Shown here: in pieces, positions 24,248 through 34,394 of the stretch
Layout: each line of letters starts with the position of its first letter
Position numbering within the stretch: the first letter of the stretch is position 1
Source of the DNA: Aureimonas fodinaquatilis
GTDB taxonomy: Bacteria; Pseudomonadota; Alphaproteobacteria; Rhizobiales; Rhizobiaceae
NCBI RefSeq assembly: GCF_008369445.1
Contig: NZ_VTWH01000001.1
Span: 868,001 to 932,000, forward strand
Direction: 5' to 3'
DNA length: 64,000 bases
The notes under the pieces: model-generated
Database searches by the model: none
Seen by the model: the letters and a program-made list of their open reading frames with translations, nothing else
Told to the model about the DNA's origin: nothing
Position numbers and translations under genes: made by a program

Positions 24248-25126
24248 ATGGCGGCTGATTTTTCCAGAACCATGACATTTCTGGATGGCGAATGGCTAGA
24301 GGGCAATCCGCCGATCATCGGTCCTCGCAGCCATGGGTTCTGGCTCGGATCCACTGTGTTTGATGGCGCACGCTGGTTTGATGGTCTTTCGCCGGATCTG
24401 GACCAGCATGCGGCAAGGGTCAACAACTCGGCGCGCAATCTTGGCCTCAAACCAATGATGAGCATTGAGGATATTGTGCGGCTGACACATGAGGGCGTGG
24501 AGAAGTTTGACGGCAAAACCGCGATCTATATTCGCCCGATGTATTGGGCCGAAGATGGCGGCTACATGGGCGTGCCCGCAGACCCGGAGACCACACGCTT
24601 TTTGCTGACCCTGTATGAAGCGCCCATGTTGCCTCCAAGCGGCTTCACGCTGGGCATCTCGCCGTTTCGACGTCCGACACCGGAAACGGCAGTTACCAGC
24701 GCCAAGGCTGGTTGCCTTTACCCCAACAGCGGGCGCGCTATACTGCAAGCCAAGGAACGCGGTTATGACAACGCCCTGATGCTGGATATGGTGGGCAATG
24801 TTGCTGAAACCGCGACATCGAATGTTTTCATGGCTAAGGAGGGCGTTGTGTACACGCCCGTTCCCAATGGTTGCTTTCTGAACGGCATCACCCGCCAGCG
24901 AATTATCGGCCTTATGCGTGATGCAGGTGTGGATGTTGTGGAAAAATCGCTGACGGTAGAAGATTTTCTCAATTCAGATGAAATTTTTACCACAGGCAAC
25001 CATTCCAAGGTTGTACCGGTTATTGGTATTGAAGGCCGGTCTAAAGCGGTTGGGCAATTTGCTGAAACCGCCCGGGAGTTGTACTTCAGCTATGCAAGAG
25101 GATTAAAAAACTCCACAACCGGCTGA
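24248..25126 (+). CDS. ilvE: Branched-chain amino acid aminotransferase
   Basis: A 292-residue fold-type IV PLP enzyme. SHGFWLGSTVFDGARWFDG opens the domain, AKAGCLYPNSGRAILQAKERG holds the equivalent of the PLP-lysine region, and ETATSNVFMAKEGVVYTPVP is the typical substrate-side motif. It transfers amino groups to make Val, Leu and Ile. This sequence resembles the shorter, alphaproteobacterial branched-chain-aminotransferase-like group, so D-amino acid or aryl substrates are not excluded. AGGAGG precedes the start. The SOD gene follows 44 bases later. Confidence 0.87.
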   Translation: MAADFSRTMTFLDGEWLEGNPPIIGPRSHGFWLGSTVFDGARWFDGLSPDLDQHAARVNNSARNLGLKPMMSIEDIVRLTHEGVEKFDGKTAIYIRPMYWAEDGGYMGVPADPETTRFLLTLYEAPMLPPSGFTLGISPFRRPTPETAVTSAKAGCLYPNSGRAILQAKERGYDNALMLDMVGNVAETATSNVFMAKEGVVYTPVPNGCFLNGITRQRIIGLMRDAGVDVVEKSLTVEDFLNSDEIFTTGNHSKVVPVIGIEGRSKAVGQFAETARELYFSYARGLKNSTTG

Positions 25127-25170
25127 CTGCAAACCGGATCGCAATCCACGATCAGAAGGAAACTGAGAAA

Positions 25171-25773
25171 ATGGCTTTCACTCTGCCCGAACTCCCATAT
25201 GCTTACGACGCGCTGGGACCATACATGTCCAAGGAAACGCTCGAATTCCACCACGACAAGCACCACAATACCTATGTGGAAATGGGCAATAAGCTGGCTG
25301 CCGAAGCCGGGCTTGGCGATGCTTCGGTTGAAGAGGTTGTCAAACAGTCTTTCGGCAAGAATCAGCCATTGTTCAACAACGCTGCGCAGCATTACAATCA
25401 CATCCATTTCTGGAAATGGATGAAGCCCAATGGCGGTGGCAAGTCTTTGCCCGGTAAACTTGCAGCAGCGTTTGAAAGCGATCTTGGCGGTTACGACAAG
25501 TTCCGCAATGACTTTATCGAAGCGGGCAAGGGCCAGTTTGGCTCCGGCTGGGCCTGGGTATCCGTGAAGGATGGCAAGCTGGAAATTTCCAAGACACCAA
25601 ACGGTGAGAACCCGCTGGTACACGGCGCCGCGCCAATTCTTGGCGTTGATGTGTGGGAACATTCCTACTACATCGACTATCGCAATCTGCGCCCGAAATA
25701 TCTTGAGGCCTTTGTCGATAACCTGATCAACTGGGACTACGTGCTGGAGCGCTTTGAAGCTGCCGGCAAGTAA
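25171..25773 (+). CDS. sodB: Superoxide dismutase, Fe/Mn type
   Basis: A 200-residue enzyme with metal ligands in EFHHDKHHNTYV (His), NNAAQHYNHIHFWKWM (His) and GVDVWEHSYYIDYRNLRP (Asp and His). It removes superoxide in the cytoplasm. The GQFGSGWAWVSV segment with Gln-Phe-Gly-Ser is more usual for iron forms, but metal choice cannot be decided by eye. AAGGAAA is the ribosome site. Confidence 0.96.
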   Translation: MAFTLPELPYAYDALGPYMSKETLEFHHDKHHNTYVEMGNKLAAEAGLGDASVEEVVKQSFGKNQPLFNNAAQHYNHIHFWKWMKPNGGGKSLPGKLAAAFESDLGGYDKFRNDFIEAGKGQFGSGWAWVSVKDGKLEISKTPNGENPLVHGAAPILGVDVWEHSYYIDYRNLRPKYLEAFVDNLINWDYVLERFEAAGK

Positions 25774-25801
25774 TTGATCCTTCAGTGAATGGCAATGCCG
25801 G

Positions 25802-27910
25802 TCAAATGACCGGCATTGTTTCTTTATCAACCACCGCAAGAGCGAACGCATAGACCAGTGCGGTTTCCTCCAGACGGGCAAAGCGGCCAGACGCGCCGGC
25901 ATGGCCTGCATCCATATTTGTCTTCAGCAAAACCGGGCTGTTTCCGGTCTTCACAGCCCGCAGGCGTGCAACCCACTTTGCCGGTTCCCAATATGTCACG
26001 CGAGGATCTGTCAAGCCTGCCAGCACCAAGATGGGCGGATAATCCTGCGCAGTCACATTGTCATAGGGACTGTAGGAGGCAATCCGCTCATAGTCTGCCT
26101 TTGACACGATCGGGTTGCCCCATTCCGGCCATTCAGGCGGGGTGAGGGGCAGAGTATCATCCAGCATGGTGTTCAAAACATCTACAAAAGGCACAGCGGC
26201 AACAATGCCGCCAAATGCCTGCGGTGCCATATTTGCCACCGCACCCATCAGCATGCCGCCGGCCGAGCCGCCATGGGCAACAATGCGGTCATGCCGGGTA
26301 AAGCCCTGTTCAACCAGATTGTTGGCCACGTCAATAAAATCATGAAATGTATTGAGCTTGTGCTCGCGACGACCGTTTTCGTACCAGGCAAAGCCCTTGT
26401 CCTTGCCGCCACGAATATGGGCAATGGCCCAGACAAATCCGCGATCGACCAGCGACAGCGCATTGGAGTTGAAGCTGGCCGGTATGGAAATTCCGTAGGA
26501 GCCATAGCCGTATAACAGGCACGGCGCGCTGCCATCCAGCGGCGTGTCGCGGTGGTGCAACAGCGAAACCGGCACCAGCTCGCCATCGCGCGCAGGTGCC
26601 ATGATCCGGCGGGTTACATAATCCGCAGCGTTGTGGCCAGACGGGACTTCCTGTGTTTTCAGAAGCGTCCGCTCGCGGCTGGCAACATCATAATCGTAAG
26701 TCTGGCTGGGCGTTGTCAGCGACGAATAGGAAAAGCGGATTGTCGTTGTGTCAAATTCGTAGGTGCCGGAAAGGCCAAGCGAATAGGCTTCCTCTTCAAA
26801 GGCAACGGAATGCTCGGCCCCGTCATCAAGATTGCGCACGACAATGCGCGGCAAGCCGGCCCGGCGTTCCAGCCAGATCAGATGGCGCCGCAGTGTGAAA
26901 TGCGACAGGATGAGCCGGCCGTCTTCGTGGGGAACAAGGTCAACCCAGTGCTCCTGACCCGGGTTTTCCGGCGAGGCCGTGACAATCTTGAAATCACGCG
27001 CGCCATTGGCATTGGTCAGAATGTACAAGACGCCATTGGCTTCATCGACGCTGTACTCCACACCCACCTCACGCGGGGCAACCAGCAGCGGTGCGGTCTG
27101 TGGCGCATCAGCCGGAATGAGCCAGACCTCCGACGTCTCATGGTCGTGCAGGTCAATGGTGATGTACTTTCCGGACTGCGTTTCCCCGGCGTTCATGAAA
27201 AAACCCGCGTCTTTTTCCTCATGAACCAGCCGGTCGTTGGCGGGGTCTGCGCCCAATTCATGGTAGAACAGTTTATCCGGCCGGTGGTTGGCGTTCATTC
27301 TTGTGTAGAAAAAGCCGTCACTGGCCGCTGACCAGGTGGCACTGCCGCCCGTATCGTCAAGTCGCGTGGCATCATCCTTGCCGCTTGCCAGATCGCGCAC
27401 CGCAATTGTGTAGAATTCAGAGCCTGCATCATCATAGCTCCAGGCGAGGAGCCTGTGATCCTTTGAATGGGTTGCCCCGCCCATGGAGAAATACGGCTTG
27501 TCACCCGCCTCGACAGGAACGTCGAGCAGCACGGTTTCCTCACCGCCATTGCGCGGGACCCGTACAAAGCGAGGATACTCCGCGCCTTGCTGGTAGGAAA
27601 TTCCGTAAGCATATGGCCCATCCGGTGCAGGAACAGACGAGTCATCTTCCTTTATGCGACCACGCATCTCGGCCACGAGGGCTTGCCGCAATGCCGTTGT
27701 GCCAGCCAATGCCTTTTCCTGGTAAGCGTTCTCCGATTCCAGATAGGCGCGGATATCGGCGTGAAGCAGTTCAGGATCACGAAACATTTCCTGCCAGTTG
27801 TCGGCCCGCAGCCAGCCGTAATTGTCCACCCGGTCTATGCCATGCGTCTGCGAATGAGCCGGGCGCACATGCGCAACTGGCAAAGCGGCGTCGGCTGGAA
27901 TTTTCAACAT
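25802..27910 (-). CDS. ptrB: Oligopeptidase B, S9 family serine peptidase
   Basis: A 702-residue prolyl-oligopeptidase-family enzyme. An N-terminal seven-bladed propeller (about residues 60-410) is followed by the alpha/beta-hydrolase domain with nucleophile in AHGGSAGGMLMGAVANM, and the catalytic Asp/His in LAGLTDPRVTYWEPAKW and MDAGHAGASGRF. It cleaves short peptides after basic residues in the cytoplasm. The start MLKIPADAALPV at 27910 is preferred to the 35-residue longer frame, being close to the family N-terminus (HTRIDNYGWLRA-like: HGIDRVDNYGWLRADNWQEM). Convergent with sodB. Confidence 0.93.
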   Translation of the reverse strand: MLKIPADAALPVAHVRPAHSQTHGIDRVDNYGWLRADNWQEMFRDPELLHADIRAYLESENAYQEKALAGTTALRQALVAEMRGRIKEDDSSVPAPDGPYAYGISYQQGAEYPRFVRVPRNGGEETVLLDVPVEAGDKPYFSMGGATHSKDHRLLAWSYDDAGSEFYTIAVRDLASGKDDATRLDDTGGSATWSAASDGFFYTRMNANHRPDKLFYHELGADPANDRLVHEEKDAGFFMNAGETQSGKYITIDLHDHETSEVWLIPADAPQTAPLLVAPREVGVEYSVDEANGVLYILTNANGARDFKIVTASPENPGQEHWVDLVPHEDGRLILSHFTLRRHLIWLERRAGLPRIVVRNLDDGAEHSVAFEEEAYSLGLSGTYEFDTTTIRFSYSSLTTPSQTYDYDVASRERTLLKTQEVPSGHNAADYVTRRIMAPARDGELVPVSLLHHRDTPLDGSAPCLLYGYGSYGISIPASFNSNALSLVDRGFVWAIAHIRGGKDKGFAWYENGRREHKLNTFHDFIDVANNLVEQGFTRHDRIVAHGGSAGGMLMGAVANMAPQAFGGIVAAVPFVDVLNTMLDDTLPLTPPEWPEWGNPIVSKADYERIASYSPYDNVTAQDYPPILVLAGLTDPRVTYWEPAKWVARLRAVKTGNSPVLLKTNMDAGHAGASGRFARLEETALVYAFALAVVDKETMPVI

Positions 27911-28207
27911 TGGGTCTCGCTTGCGATGGTTTGGCAGTTTGCCGATCAAAAACTGGTAGCGTTGCGGCAAAGCCGCGACAAGGGGCTGGCGGGTTAAGAA
28001 AATTTTACCAATCAACCTGTAAATGGCTCAATTATTAAATCTTGGGTTGAAAATCGTGTGAAACCCACGCCAACAAGGTGTTAAAGTGGCGGCAACGGGT
28101 TGAAGAATCAATCTTGAAACCTAACATGGAAAAGCAGTCAGTCGGTTAGCATGGATCGTTCGTTTCCCTAGCCATAACGGCCGTCAAAGTAGAGGGAGAT
28201 CGACCGC

Positions 28208-30586
28208 ATGAGAGGCCATTATGAACAGCTTTTTTATTTAGCTGTCGCATTGCCTTTTCTTGCTTCCATGGTCGCATCACCAGCGCAACGCTATCTGAAA
28301 CAATATTCCAGTTTTATTCTGGCGCTGTTTCCCATCGCCGCGTTTACACTTATTTTTTCCGTTTCCGCCCAGATCCAGGCACATGAAGCTATTGTTTTCG
28401 GCTTCAACTGGGTGCCAAGCCTGGATGTGGCATTTTCCTTCCGCCTGGATGGCCTGTCTTACGTATTCGCTTTGCTGATACTAGGTATTGGTGCGCTGAT
28501 CATCTTGTATTCCGGCGGGTATATGTACAAGAGCGACAAGATCGGTCGCTTTTATGCGTTTCTGTTCTTGTTCATGGGTGCAATGCTGGGTCTGGTGCTT
28601 GCCGATGACCTGATGACGCTGTTCATCTTCTGGGAATTGACATCGATCACGTCGTTCATGCTCATTGGCTTCCAGCACGAGCGTGAACTGGCACGCCGCG
28701 GTGCCATTCAGGCGCTGGTGATCACCGGCATGGGCGCTCTGGCGCTGCTGGCCGGGTTCATCATGATCCGGCAGAGCACGGGCTTCACCACGCTGTCTCA
28801 GCTGATTGCGCAGCCGGAGGCCATTATCGAGGGCGGGCTGTATGTGCCGATCCTTCTTTGCGTGCTGCTTGGTGCATTCACCAAATCCGCGCAGATGCCG
28901 TTCCACGTCTGGTTGCCCAATGCCATGGAAGCGCCAACGCCGGTTTCCGCTTATCTTCACTCTGCCACCATGGTCAAAGCGGGCATCTATCTGCTGATGC
29001 GGCTTTTCCCGGCTTTGGGGGACACCGTTCTGTGGGAAGCGCTGCTGGTGCCATTCGGCAGTGTCACGCTGGTCATAGGTGCATTGCTGGCGCTTCGGCA
29101 AAGCGATGTGAAGCTGATCCTTGCCTATACGACAGTGGGTTCGCTGGGCTTGCTGGTGCTTTTGATCGGGATTGGCACGGACATCGCGCTGGAAGCGGCG
29201 GTGCTTTATGTCGTGGCGCACTCGCTGGCAAAGGCCTGCCTGTTCATGGTGGCCGGTTCGGTAGACCATGGGGCTGGCACGCGTGATATTCGCGCCCTTG
29301 GCGGGTTGGCTCGCACCATGCCGTTTACATTTGCGGCGGCGCTTCTGGGTGCTGCCGCCATTGGCGGGCTGCCGCCCTTGTTCGGCTTTCTGGCCAAGGA
29401 AGAAATTTATGCGGCGGCAGTGGGGGCAGGGTCGGCGCCATACATGGCGGCGATGATACTCATTACGCTGGTGGGCAACACGCTGATGTTTGCCACCGTG
29501 CTGATTGTGGCGCTGAAGCCGTTTATCGGGCAGTTGCCCAGCGGCTTGCGCCGCGCGCATGAAACATCGCTGATGGTTTGGCTGCCCGCTCTTGTGCTGG
29601 GCGCGGTCGGCCTGGCGGCCGGCGTCTTCCCGTTCCTGATTCACCAGTACATTTCCAATCCGATGGCTTCGGTTACGCTCAACAAAACCATCGAGCTGAC
29701 AGTCGCTCTTGGCTTCCACATCGGCGCGCCATTGGGCCTGTCAATCGTAACTGTGCTGGCCGGCATTATGATTTTCCGCAAGTCCAAGGAATCCAGAGCA
29801 CGGGTTGCCGGCTGGTTGACGGCCATCGGCTGGGGTCCGGACCGGGGGTTCGACCAGTTCATGCGCGGGCTGATCATATTTTCGGCCGGGTTGACGAATT
29901 TCCTGCAGCCGGGGCGGCTGGATTACTACATGCGCACGACCTTCCTGGTCATCATTGGCGTCTTGTGGGTTACGATGATTGCCACAGGTGGTCTGCCAAG
30001 CCTGCCGGAATGGCCGATGCTGTATTTCTACGAATGGATGCTGCTGTTCATTCTGGTGCTGGGTGTCGTTGTGGTGGCCATTGCGCCCAACCGGTTGACG
30101 GCCATGCTGTCGCTGGGCATTCAGGGTCTGGCAGTGGCGCTACTGTTCCTGCTGCTTGGCGCTCCGGATCTGTCGTTTACCCAGTTCATGGTTGAAATTC
30201 TGTCGGTTGCCATTCTGGCCCTGGTTATGACCCGGCTGCGGCTGCAGCCGGCTGACAGGCGGCCATGGCGGGAGGTTACACCCGAATTTGCGCTGGCGGC
30301 ACTGGGTGGAATTGGCCTGGCTCTGTTCCTGATCACCGTGACCCAGACTGAACTGAACACGGATCTGTCAGATTTCTATGTCAAATACGCTTATGTCATC
30401 GCGCATGGGCGCAACATCGTGAATGTTATTCTCGTGGACTTCCGGGCAGTGGACACAATGGGCGAAATTGCCGTTGTGCTGACCACAGGTGCGGCCATTC
30501 TGGCGCTGGTTCGCATCCGGGTTTCCAAGAAAGACCGGCATGGAGTGAAGAAGAAAAAACGGGCTGCAAGCGAGGTGCAATCATGA
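28208..30586 (+). CDS. mrpA: Monovalent cation/H+ antiporter subunit A
   Basis: A 792-residue membrane protein, first of the Mrp operon. The NuoL-like core contains [19 protein letters not shown] and [20 protein letters not shown] with the lysine/glutamate residues used in proton translocation; the C-terminal third (from about residue 600) is the MrpA/MbhD-type extension ending in [20 protein letters not shown]. The seven Mrp proteins form a Na+(K+)/H+ antiporter needed for sodium and alkali tolerance. GGGAG precedes the ATG at 28208. It overlaps mrpB by ATGA. Confidence 0.95.
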   Translation: MRGHYEQLFYLAVALPFLASMVASPAQRYLKQYSSFILALFPIAAFTLIFSVSAQIQAHEAIVFGFNWVPSLDVAFSFRLDGLSYVFALLILGIGALIILYSGGYMYKSDKIGRFYAFLFLFMGAMLGLVLADDLMTLFIFWELTSITSFMLIGFQHERELARRGAIQALVITGMGALALLAGFIMIRQSTGFTTLSQLIAQPEAIIEGGLYVPILLCVLLGAFTKSAQMPFHVWLPNAMEAPTPVSAYLHSATMVKAGIYLLMRLFPALGDTVLWEALLVPFGSVTLVIGALLALRQSDVKLILAYTTVGSLGLLVLLIGIGTDIALEAAVLYVVAHSLAKACLFMVAGSVDHGAGTRDIRALGGLARTMPFTFAAALLGAAAIGGLPPLFGFLAKEEIYAAAVGAGSAPYMAAMILITLVGNTLMFATVLIVALKPFIGQLPSGLRRAHETSLMVWLPALVLGAVGLAAGVFPFLIHQYISNPMASVTLNKTIELTVALGFHIGAPLGLSIVTVLAGIMIFRKSKESRARVAGWLTAIGWGPDRGFDQFMRGLIIFSAGLTNFLQPGRLDYYMRTTFLVIIGVLWVTMIATGGLPSLPEWPMLYFYEWMLLFILVLGVVVVAIAPNRLTAMLSLGIQGLAVALLFLLLGAPDLSFTQFMVEILSVAILALVMTRLRLQPADRRPWREVTPEFALAALGGIGLALFLITVTQTELNTDLSDFYVKYAYVIAHGRNIVNVILVDFRAVDTMGEIAVVLTTGAAILALVRIRVSKKDRHGVKKKKRAASEVQS

Positions 30587-30999
30587 GAACAGTTATTTTC
30601 CGGGTCATGGCGCCATACCTGACCAGCCTGATGTTTCTGTTCTCGCTGTTTGTATTGCTGCGTGGCCATAATGAACCGGGCGGCGGTTTTGCCGGCGGGT
30701 TGATCGCTGCCTCGGCCATCGCGGTCTATGGTATGGCGGTCGGCGTGGATACAGTGCGGCGCGCTCTGCACTTTCACCCGATCGGTTATGCCGGTTTCGG
30801 CCTTATCATTGCGGTTCTTGCCGGTTGCGCTTCCATCTTCGCGGGCTTCCCGTTCATGACGGGTCTGTGGTGGTTTCCAAATGCGCTTGGCGGCGCGCCA
30901 ATATCCACGGCCCTGTTCTTTGATGTCGGTGTTTATCTCGTTGTGGTCGGGTCTATTTCGTCCATCGCCCTGTCTCTTGAAGAGAGGTACGTGGACTAA
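30583..30999 (+). CDS. mrpB: Cation/H+ antiporter subunit B
   Basis: A 138-residue subunit with four membrane helices and the family motif [20 protein letters not shown]. Starts inside the mrpA stop (ATGA) and shares one base with mrpC (TAATG), so all three are coupled. Confidence 0.95.
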   Translation: MRTVIFRVMAPYLTSLMFLFSLFVLLRGHNEPGGGFAGGLIAASAIAVYGMAVGVDTVRRALHFHPIGYAGFGLIIAVLAGCASIFAGFPFMTGLWWFPNALGGAPISTALFFDVGVYLVVVGSISSIALSLEERYVD

Positions 31000-31376
31000 T
31001 GGAGATTGCACTCGCCGTTGTCATTGGCATCATGTTCACATTCGCGATCTATCTTCTGTTGTCGCGCTATATCATCCGCATGTTGCTGGGCGTCGTTCTT
31101 CTGGGCAACAGCGTTAACCTGACAATTTTCGTTGCCGGGCGCATCGGGCCCATAGCGCCGCCTCTGATACCGGGCGGTCTGGACATGCCGCCCATGGCAA
31201 TTGCCAATTCTGTGCCGCAGGCGCTGATCCTCACGGCAATTGTTATTTCATTTTCGTTTTTTGTTTTTCTGCTGGTCCTGACCTACCGCGCCTATCAGGA
31301 CCTTGAAACTGATGACACGCAGGACATGCGGGTTGCCGAACCTGAAAATGAGGGGCTTCCCCCTCTGGGATACTGA
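30999..31376 (+). CDS. mrpC: Cation/H+ antiporter subunit C (NuoK-like)
   Basis: A 125-residue NuoK-related subunit with three helices; MLLGVVLLGNSVNLTIFVAG and PQALILTAIVISFSFFVFLL are the conserved core. A polar C-terminal tail of about 25 residues (DLETDDTQDMRVAEPENEGL) extends into the cytoplasm or periplasm. TAATG overlap with mrpB. Confidence 0.95.
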   Translation: MEIALAVVIGIMFTFAIYLLLSRYIIRMLLGVVLLGNSVNLTIFVAGRIGPIAPPLIPGGLDMPPMAIANSVPQALILTAIVISFSFFVFLLVLTYRAYQDLETDDTQDMRVAEPENEGLPPLGY

Positions 31377-31381
31377 AAGAA

Positions 31382-33082
31382 ATGACAGCAACACAAAGCA
31401 TCGAAGAAATGCTTCGTCAGGCCATGGTGCTGGAGACAGCCGACTATAGGACCTGGCTGCTGGTGCTGCCGGTGATTATCTGCTTCCTGTTCGGGGCAGG
31501 GCTGTTGATGCTGCGTCGGCAGATGCATTGGCATGCGCCTGTGGCCGTGGTCGGGCTGGTGCTGTTGCTGGCGGCAGACATTGCACTGTTTGCTGAAGTC
31601 TGGCGCAATGGCACGCTGGCTATGGCTATGGGTGGCTGGAAGCCGCCTTATGGCATATCCTTCGTGGCAGACATGACCAGCGTGCTGTTTCTGACGGTTG
31701 CGGGCTTTGTTGGTCTGGCGTGCGGCATCTACGCAATAGCATCCATAGATCAGGAAGAGCGGCGCTACGGGTTCTATCCGTTCCTGTTCATGTTGATGGC
31801 CGGCGTCTCCGGAGCGTTCCTGACAGGCGACATCTTCAATCTTTATGTCTGGTTTGAAGTGATGCTGATCGGCTCGTTCGGCCTGCTCATTCTGGGCTCG
31901 GAGCGTGAACAGCTGGACGGTGCGACCAAGTACTGCTTTCTGAACCTGATCGGCGCAACGGTTTTTCTGCTGACCACCGGCTATATTTACGGCACTTTCG
32001 GCACACTGAACATGGCCGATATTGCAGTCAAGGCCGCTGCAGTGGAAGGCGATGGAACGCTGTTGACCATCGCGGCCCTGTTCCTCGTGGCTTTCTCCAT
32101 GAAAGCGGCTGCCTTTCCGCTGAACTTCTGGCTCCCGGCTTCTTACCACACGCCACGTTTTGTGGTTTCGGCGCTGTTTGCCGGGTTGCTGACCAAAGTT
32201 GGCGTTTATGGACTGATCCGGGTTGAGTTGATGCTGTTTCCGCCAGAGCGTGGCGGGCTTGGCATGGTTATGGCGTGGATGGCTGCCTTGACCATGATGA
32301 CCGGTGCGCTGGGCGCGTTGGCGCAGAGCGACATGCGGCGCATGCTGAACTATGTGGTGATCACCGGCATAGGCACCATTCTGGCGGGCATGGCCATTCC
32401 GCCATTTCTGGAAAGCGCATCGGACAGCATCACGACCGGTGCGGCCAGTGTTTTGAGCAATCGCGGGCTTGAGGGCAACGGGGCGGAACTGACGACGCTG
32501 GCCACCGGGCTCGCCGGTGCCTTGTTCTATGCCATTCACTCGATTGTGGTGATGACGGCATTGTATCTTGCTGCCGGTGTCGCGGCATTCCGCAACGGCT
32601 CATCCTCGCTGCATGAAATGGGTGGCTTGTGGCGGCGGAACCCGATTTTCTCGGTCATGTTCCTGGTTCTGTTGCTGGCGGTAGCCGGTCTGCCACCATT
32701 CTCCGGCTTCTGGCCGAAAATGCTTCTGGTGCGCGCCTCTGTCTCGGCGGATCTGCCATGGCTTGCCGCCGTCATTCTTTTGTCCGGTTTGTTGATCACT
32801 ATAGCTTGCATCCGCGCATTTGCACTGGCGTTCTGGCGCCCGTTGCCCGCGCTGGCCGCGGCGGCAGATGTGGGTGAGGCACGGCAGATTGCGGAAGAAA
32901 CATTTCGCGCGCCGCCCCCCGGAACGCCGGTTGCCCTGGTGCCTCTGGTTGCGCTCTGCATCTTTGTCATCGCTACCGGACTATGGCCGGAATGGCTGGC
33001 CAAATTCAGTTATCAGGCGGCAGCAGAACTATTGCAGCCGCGTGGTTATCTGTCATCCATCCTGGAGGTGTCAGCGCCATGA
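31382..33082 (+). CDS. mrpD: Cation/H+ antiporter subunit D (NuoN-like)
   Basis: A 566-residue protein of the NuoN/M family with about fourteen helices. Recognisable are NLYVWFEVMLIGSFGLLILG with the key glutamate, FPLNFWLPASYHTPRFVVSA with the key lysine-side residues, and AQSDMRRMLNYVVITGIG. A hydrophilic insert after residue 350 (PPFLESASDSITTGAASVLS) makes it somewhat longer than the usual 500 residues. Five bases follow mrpC; it overlaps mrpE by ATGA. Confidence 0.95.
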   Translation: MTATQSIEEMLRQAMVLETADYRTWLLVLPVIICFLFGAGLLMLRRQMHWHAPVAVVGLVLLLAADIALFAEVWRNGTLAMAMGGWKPPYGISFVADMTSVLFLTVAGFVGLACGIYAIASIDQEERRYGFYPFLFMLMAGVSGAFLTGDIFNLYVWFEVMLIGSFGLLILGSEREQLDGATKYCFLNLIGATVFLLTTGYIYGTFGTLNMADIAVKAAAVEGDGTLLTIAALFLVAFSMKAAAFPLNFWLPASYHTPRFVVSALFAGLLTKVGVYGLIRVELMLFPPERGGLGMVMAWMAALTMMTGALGALAQSDMRRMLNYVVITGIGTILAGMAIPPFLESASDSITTGAASVLSNRGLEGNGAELTTLATGLAGALFYAIHSIVVMTALYLAAGVAAFRNGSSSLHEMGGLWRRNPIFSVMFLVLLLAVAGLPPFSGFWPKMLLVRASVSADLPWLAAVILLSGLLITIACIRAFALAFWRPLPALAAAADVGEARQIAEETFRAPPPGTPVALVPLVALCIFVIATGLWPEWLAKFSYQAAAELLQPRGYLSSILEVSAP

Positions 33083-33552
33083 CCTTGTTTGTTGTCAATA
33101 TTGTTCTGGCGCTGGTCTGGGTCATCGTAACGGCGGCTTTCAGCCTGACCAATCTGGTTTTCGGCTTCATTCTGTCGGCCTTCACGCTTGGCCTTATCCG
33201 TGAGCAGATCGGCACCGGCGGCTATGTCCGGCGCAGTGGCCGTGTGGCATCCCTGATCTTTTATCTGTTTACGGAGATTTTCGTTTCGGCATGGCGGGTG
33301 GCAGTGGCGGCGTTGCGTCCCAAACTGGACCTCAAACCCGGCGTGTTCATTTATCGAATGATGGTGGACCGGGATTATGAAATTGCCATGCTGTCGAGCC
33401 TGGTGGGCCTGACGCCGGGATCGCTGGTTCTGGATGTTTCGGAAGACCACACAACGCTTTTCATTCATGCGCTGGACTGTACCGATCCGGATGCGGAGCG
33501 CCGCCGTATTGCCCGCGGGTTTGAACGCAAACTGCTGGAGGCATTGCGATGA
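33079..33552 (+). CDS. mrpE: Cation/H+ antiporter subunit E
   Basis: A 157-residue subunit: two N-terminal helices and a cytosolic domain with [20 protein letters not shown] and FIHALDCTD, the MnhE signature. The start [12 protein letters not shown] at 33079 sits in an ATGA overlap with mrpD; the longer upstream frame inside mrpD is rejected. Confidence 0.94.
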   Translation: MTLFVVNIVLALVWVIVTAAFSLTNLVFGFILSAFTLGLIREQIGTGGYVRRSGRVASLIFYLFTEIFVSAWRVAVAALRPKLDLKPGVFIYRMMVDRDYEIAMLSSLVGLTPGSLVLDVSEDHTTLFIHALDCTDPDAERRRIARGFERKLLEALR

Positions 33553-33923
33553 GTTTTCTGGAATTTTCAGACAGCGTTCTGGACTGGAGCCTTTCCATCG
33601 CACTGGCCATGCTGGGTGTGGCCTTTGTGCTGACCATCACTCGCATCTACAAAGGGCCTACCCTGCCGGACCGGGTGTTGGGGCTGGACCTTCTGACAGC
33701 CAGCTCAATCGGCTTCATTGCCATTATTGGCATCGATACCGGCTTTACGCTTTATGTTGACGTGGCCATTGCGCTGGGTCTTGTCGGCTTTCTGGCCACA
33801 GTGTCATTTGCCCGCTTCATCATGGTGCGCGGCGACACGGAAAGATCTCCTGTGCAGGAGACACAGGAAACCGAACAGCGGCATATTCGCAAACCCATTG
33901 GCAATCATGAGGTGTTGCGATGA
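33549..33923 (+). CDS. mrpF: Cation/H+ antiporter subunit F
   Basis: A 124-residue MnhF/PhaF subunit with three helices; [20 protein letters not shown] is the family motif. A charged C-terminal tail of about 30 residues ([20 protein letters not shown]) makes it longer than the usual ~90 residues. ATGA overlaps join it to mrpE and mrpG. Confidence 0.93.
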   Translation: MSFLEFSDSVLDWSLSIALAMLGVAFVLTITRIYKGPTLPDRVLGLDLLTASSIGFIAIIGIDTGFTLYVDVAIALGLVGFLATVSFARFIMVRGDTERSPVQETQETEQRHIRKPIGNHEVLR

Positions 33924-34288
33924 GTGGCATCGGCAATCTCATCGCCTCGCTTCTGGTGCTCGCCGGTGCGGCCTTTACCATGGTGGCGGCCATCGGCATT
34001 CTGCGCTTCCCGGATTTTTATACGCGCATGCACGCGGCGGCCAAAGCCGGCACGGTTGGCTCGGTTTTGATGCTGCTGGCGCTGGCCATTGTTTCCAACG
34101 AAACGGCTGAAGTGCTACGGGCCATTGCCGCTATCATCTTTTTCCTGATGACCGCGCCGATTGCGGCACATCTTCTGGGCAAGGCAGCGCAGTCTGCCGG
34201 CTATCGCATGTGGGAAGGATCTGTGCGGGACGAACGTTCCATGGCGCAGTCGCAGCCGGAAGACGAGGTGGATACGCTGACCGGATAA
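33920..34288 (+). CDS. mrpG: Cation/H+ antiporter subunit G
   Basis: A 122-residue MnhG/PhaG subunit with three helices. [20 protein letters not shown] is the diagnostic motif and [20 protein letters not shown] the third helix. It closes the seven-gene Mrp operon; copy 6 of the palindromic repeat begins just after its stop codon. Confidence 0.95.
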   Translation: MSGIGNLIASLLVLAGAAFTMVAAIGILRFPDFYTRMHAAAKAGTVGSVLMLLALAIVSNETAEVLRAIAAIIFFLMTAPIAAHLLGKAAQSAGYRMWEGSVRDERSMAQSQPEDEVDTLTG

Positions 34289-34290
34289 GA

Positions 34291-34388
34291 GCGGTTCACG
34301 CCGTCATTCGATCAACTGATACTGCTCCCACCTTTTGTGCGGTCGCATCGTCCTGCTGTTGCAGCGCAGCCGTTTCAATTGGAAACGC
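34291..34388 (-). repeat. RIME-like palindromic repeat, copy 6 (diverged)
   Basis: On the minus strand: AGCGTTTCCAATTGAAACGG, then CTGCAACAGCAGGACGATGCGAC, and further on GTTGATCGAATG and GTGAACCGC. The order of blocks matches copy 5 although the first hairpin has decayed on its right arm. It fills the space between the convergent mrpG and cysQ genes. Confidence 0.55.
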
Positions 34389-34394
34389 TTCTGA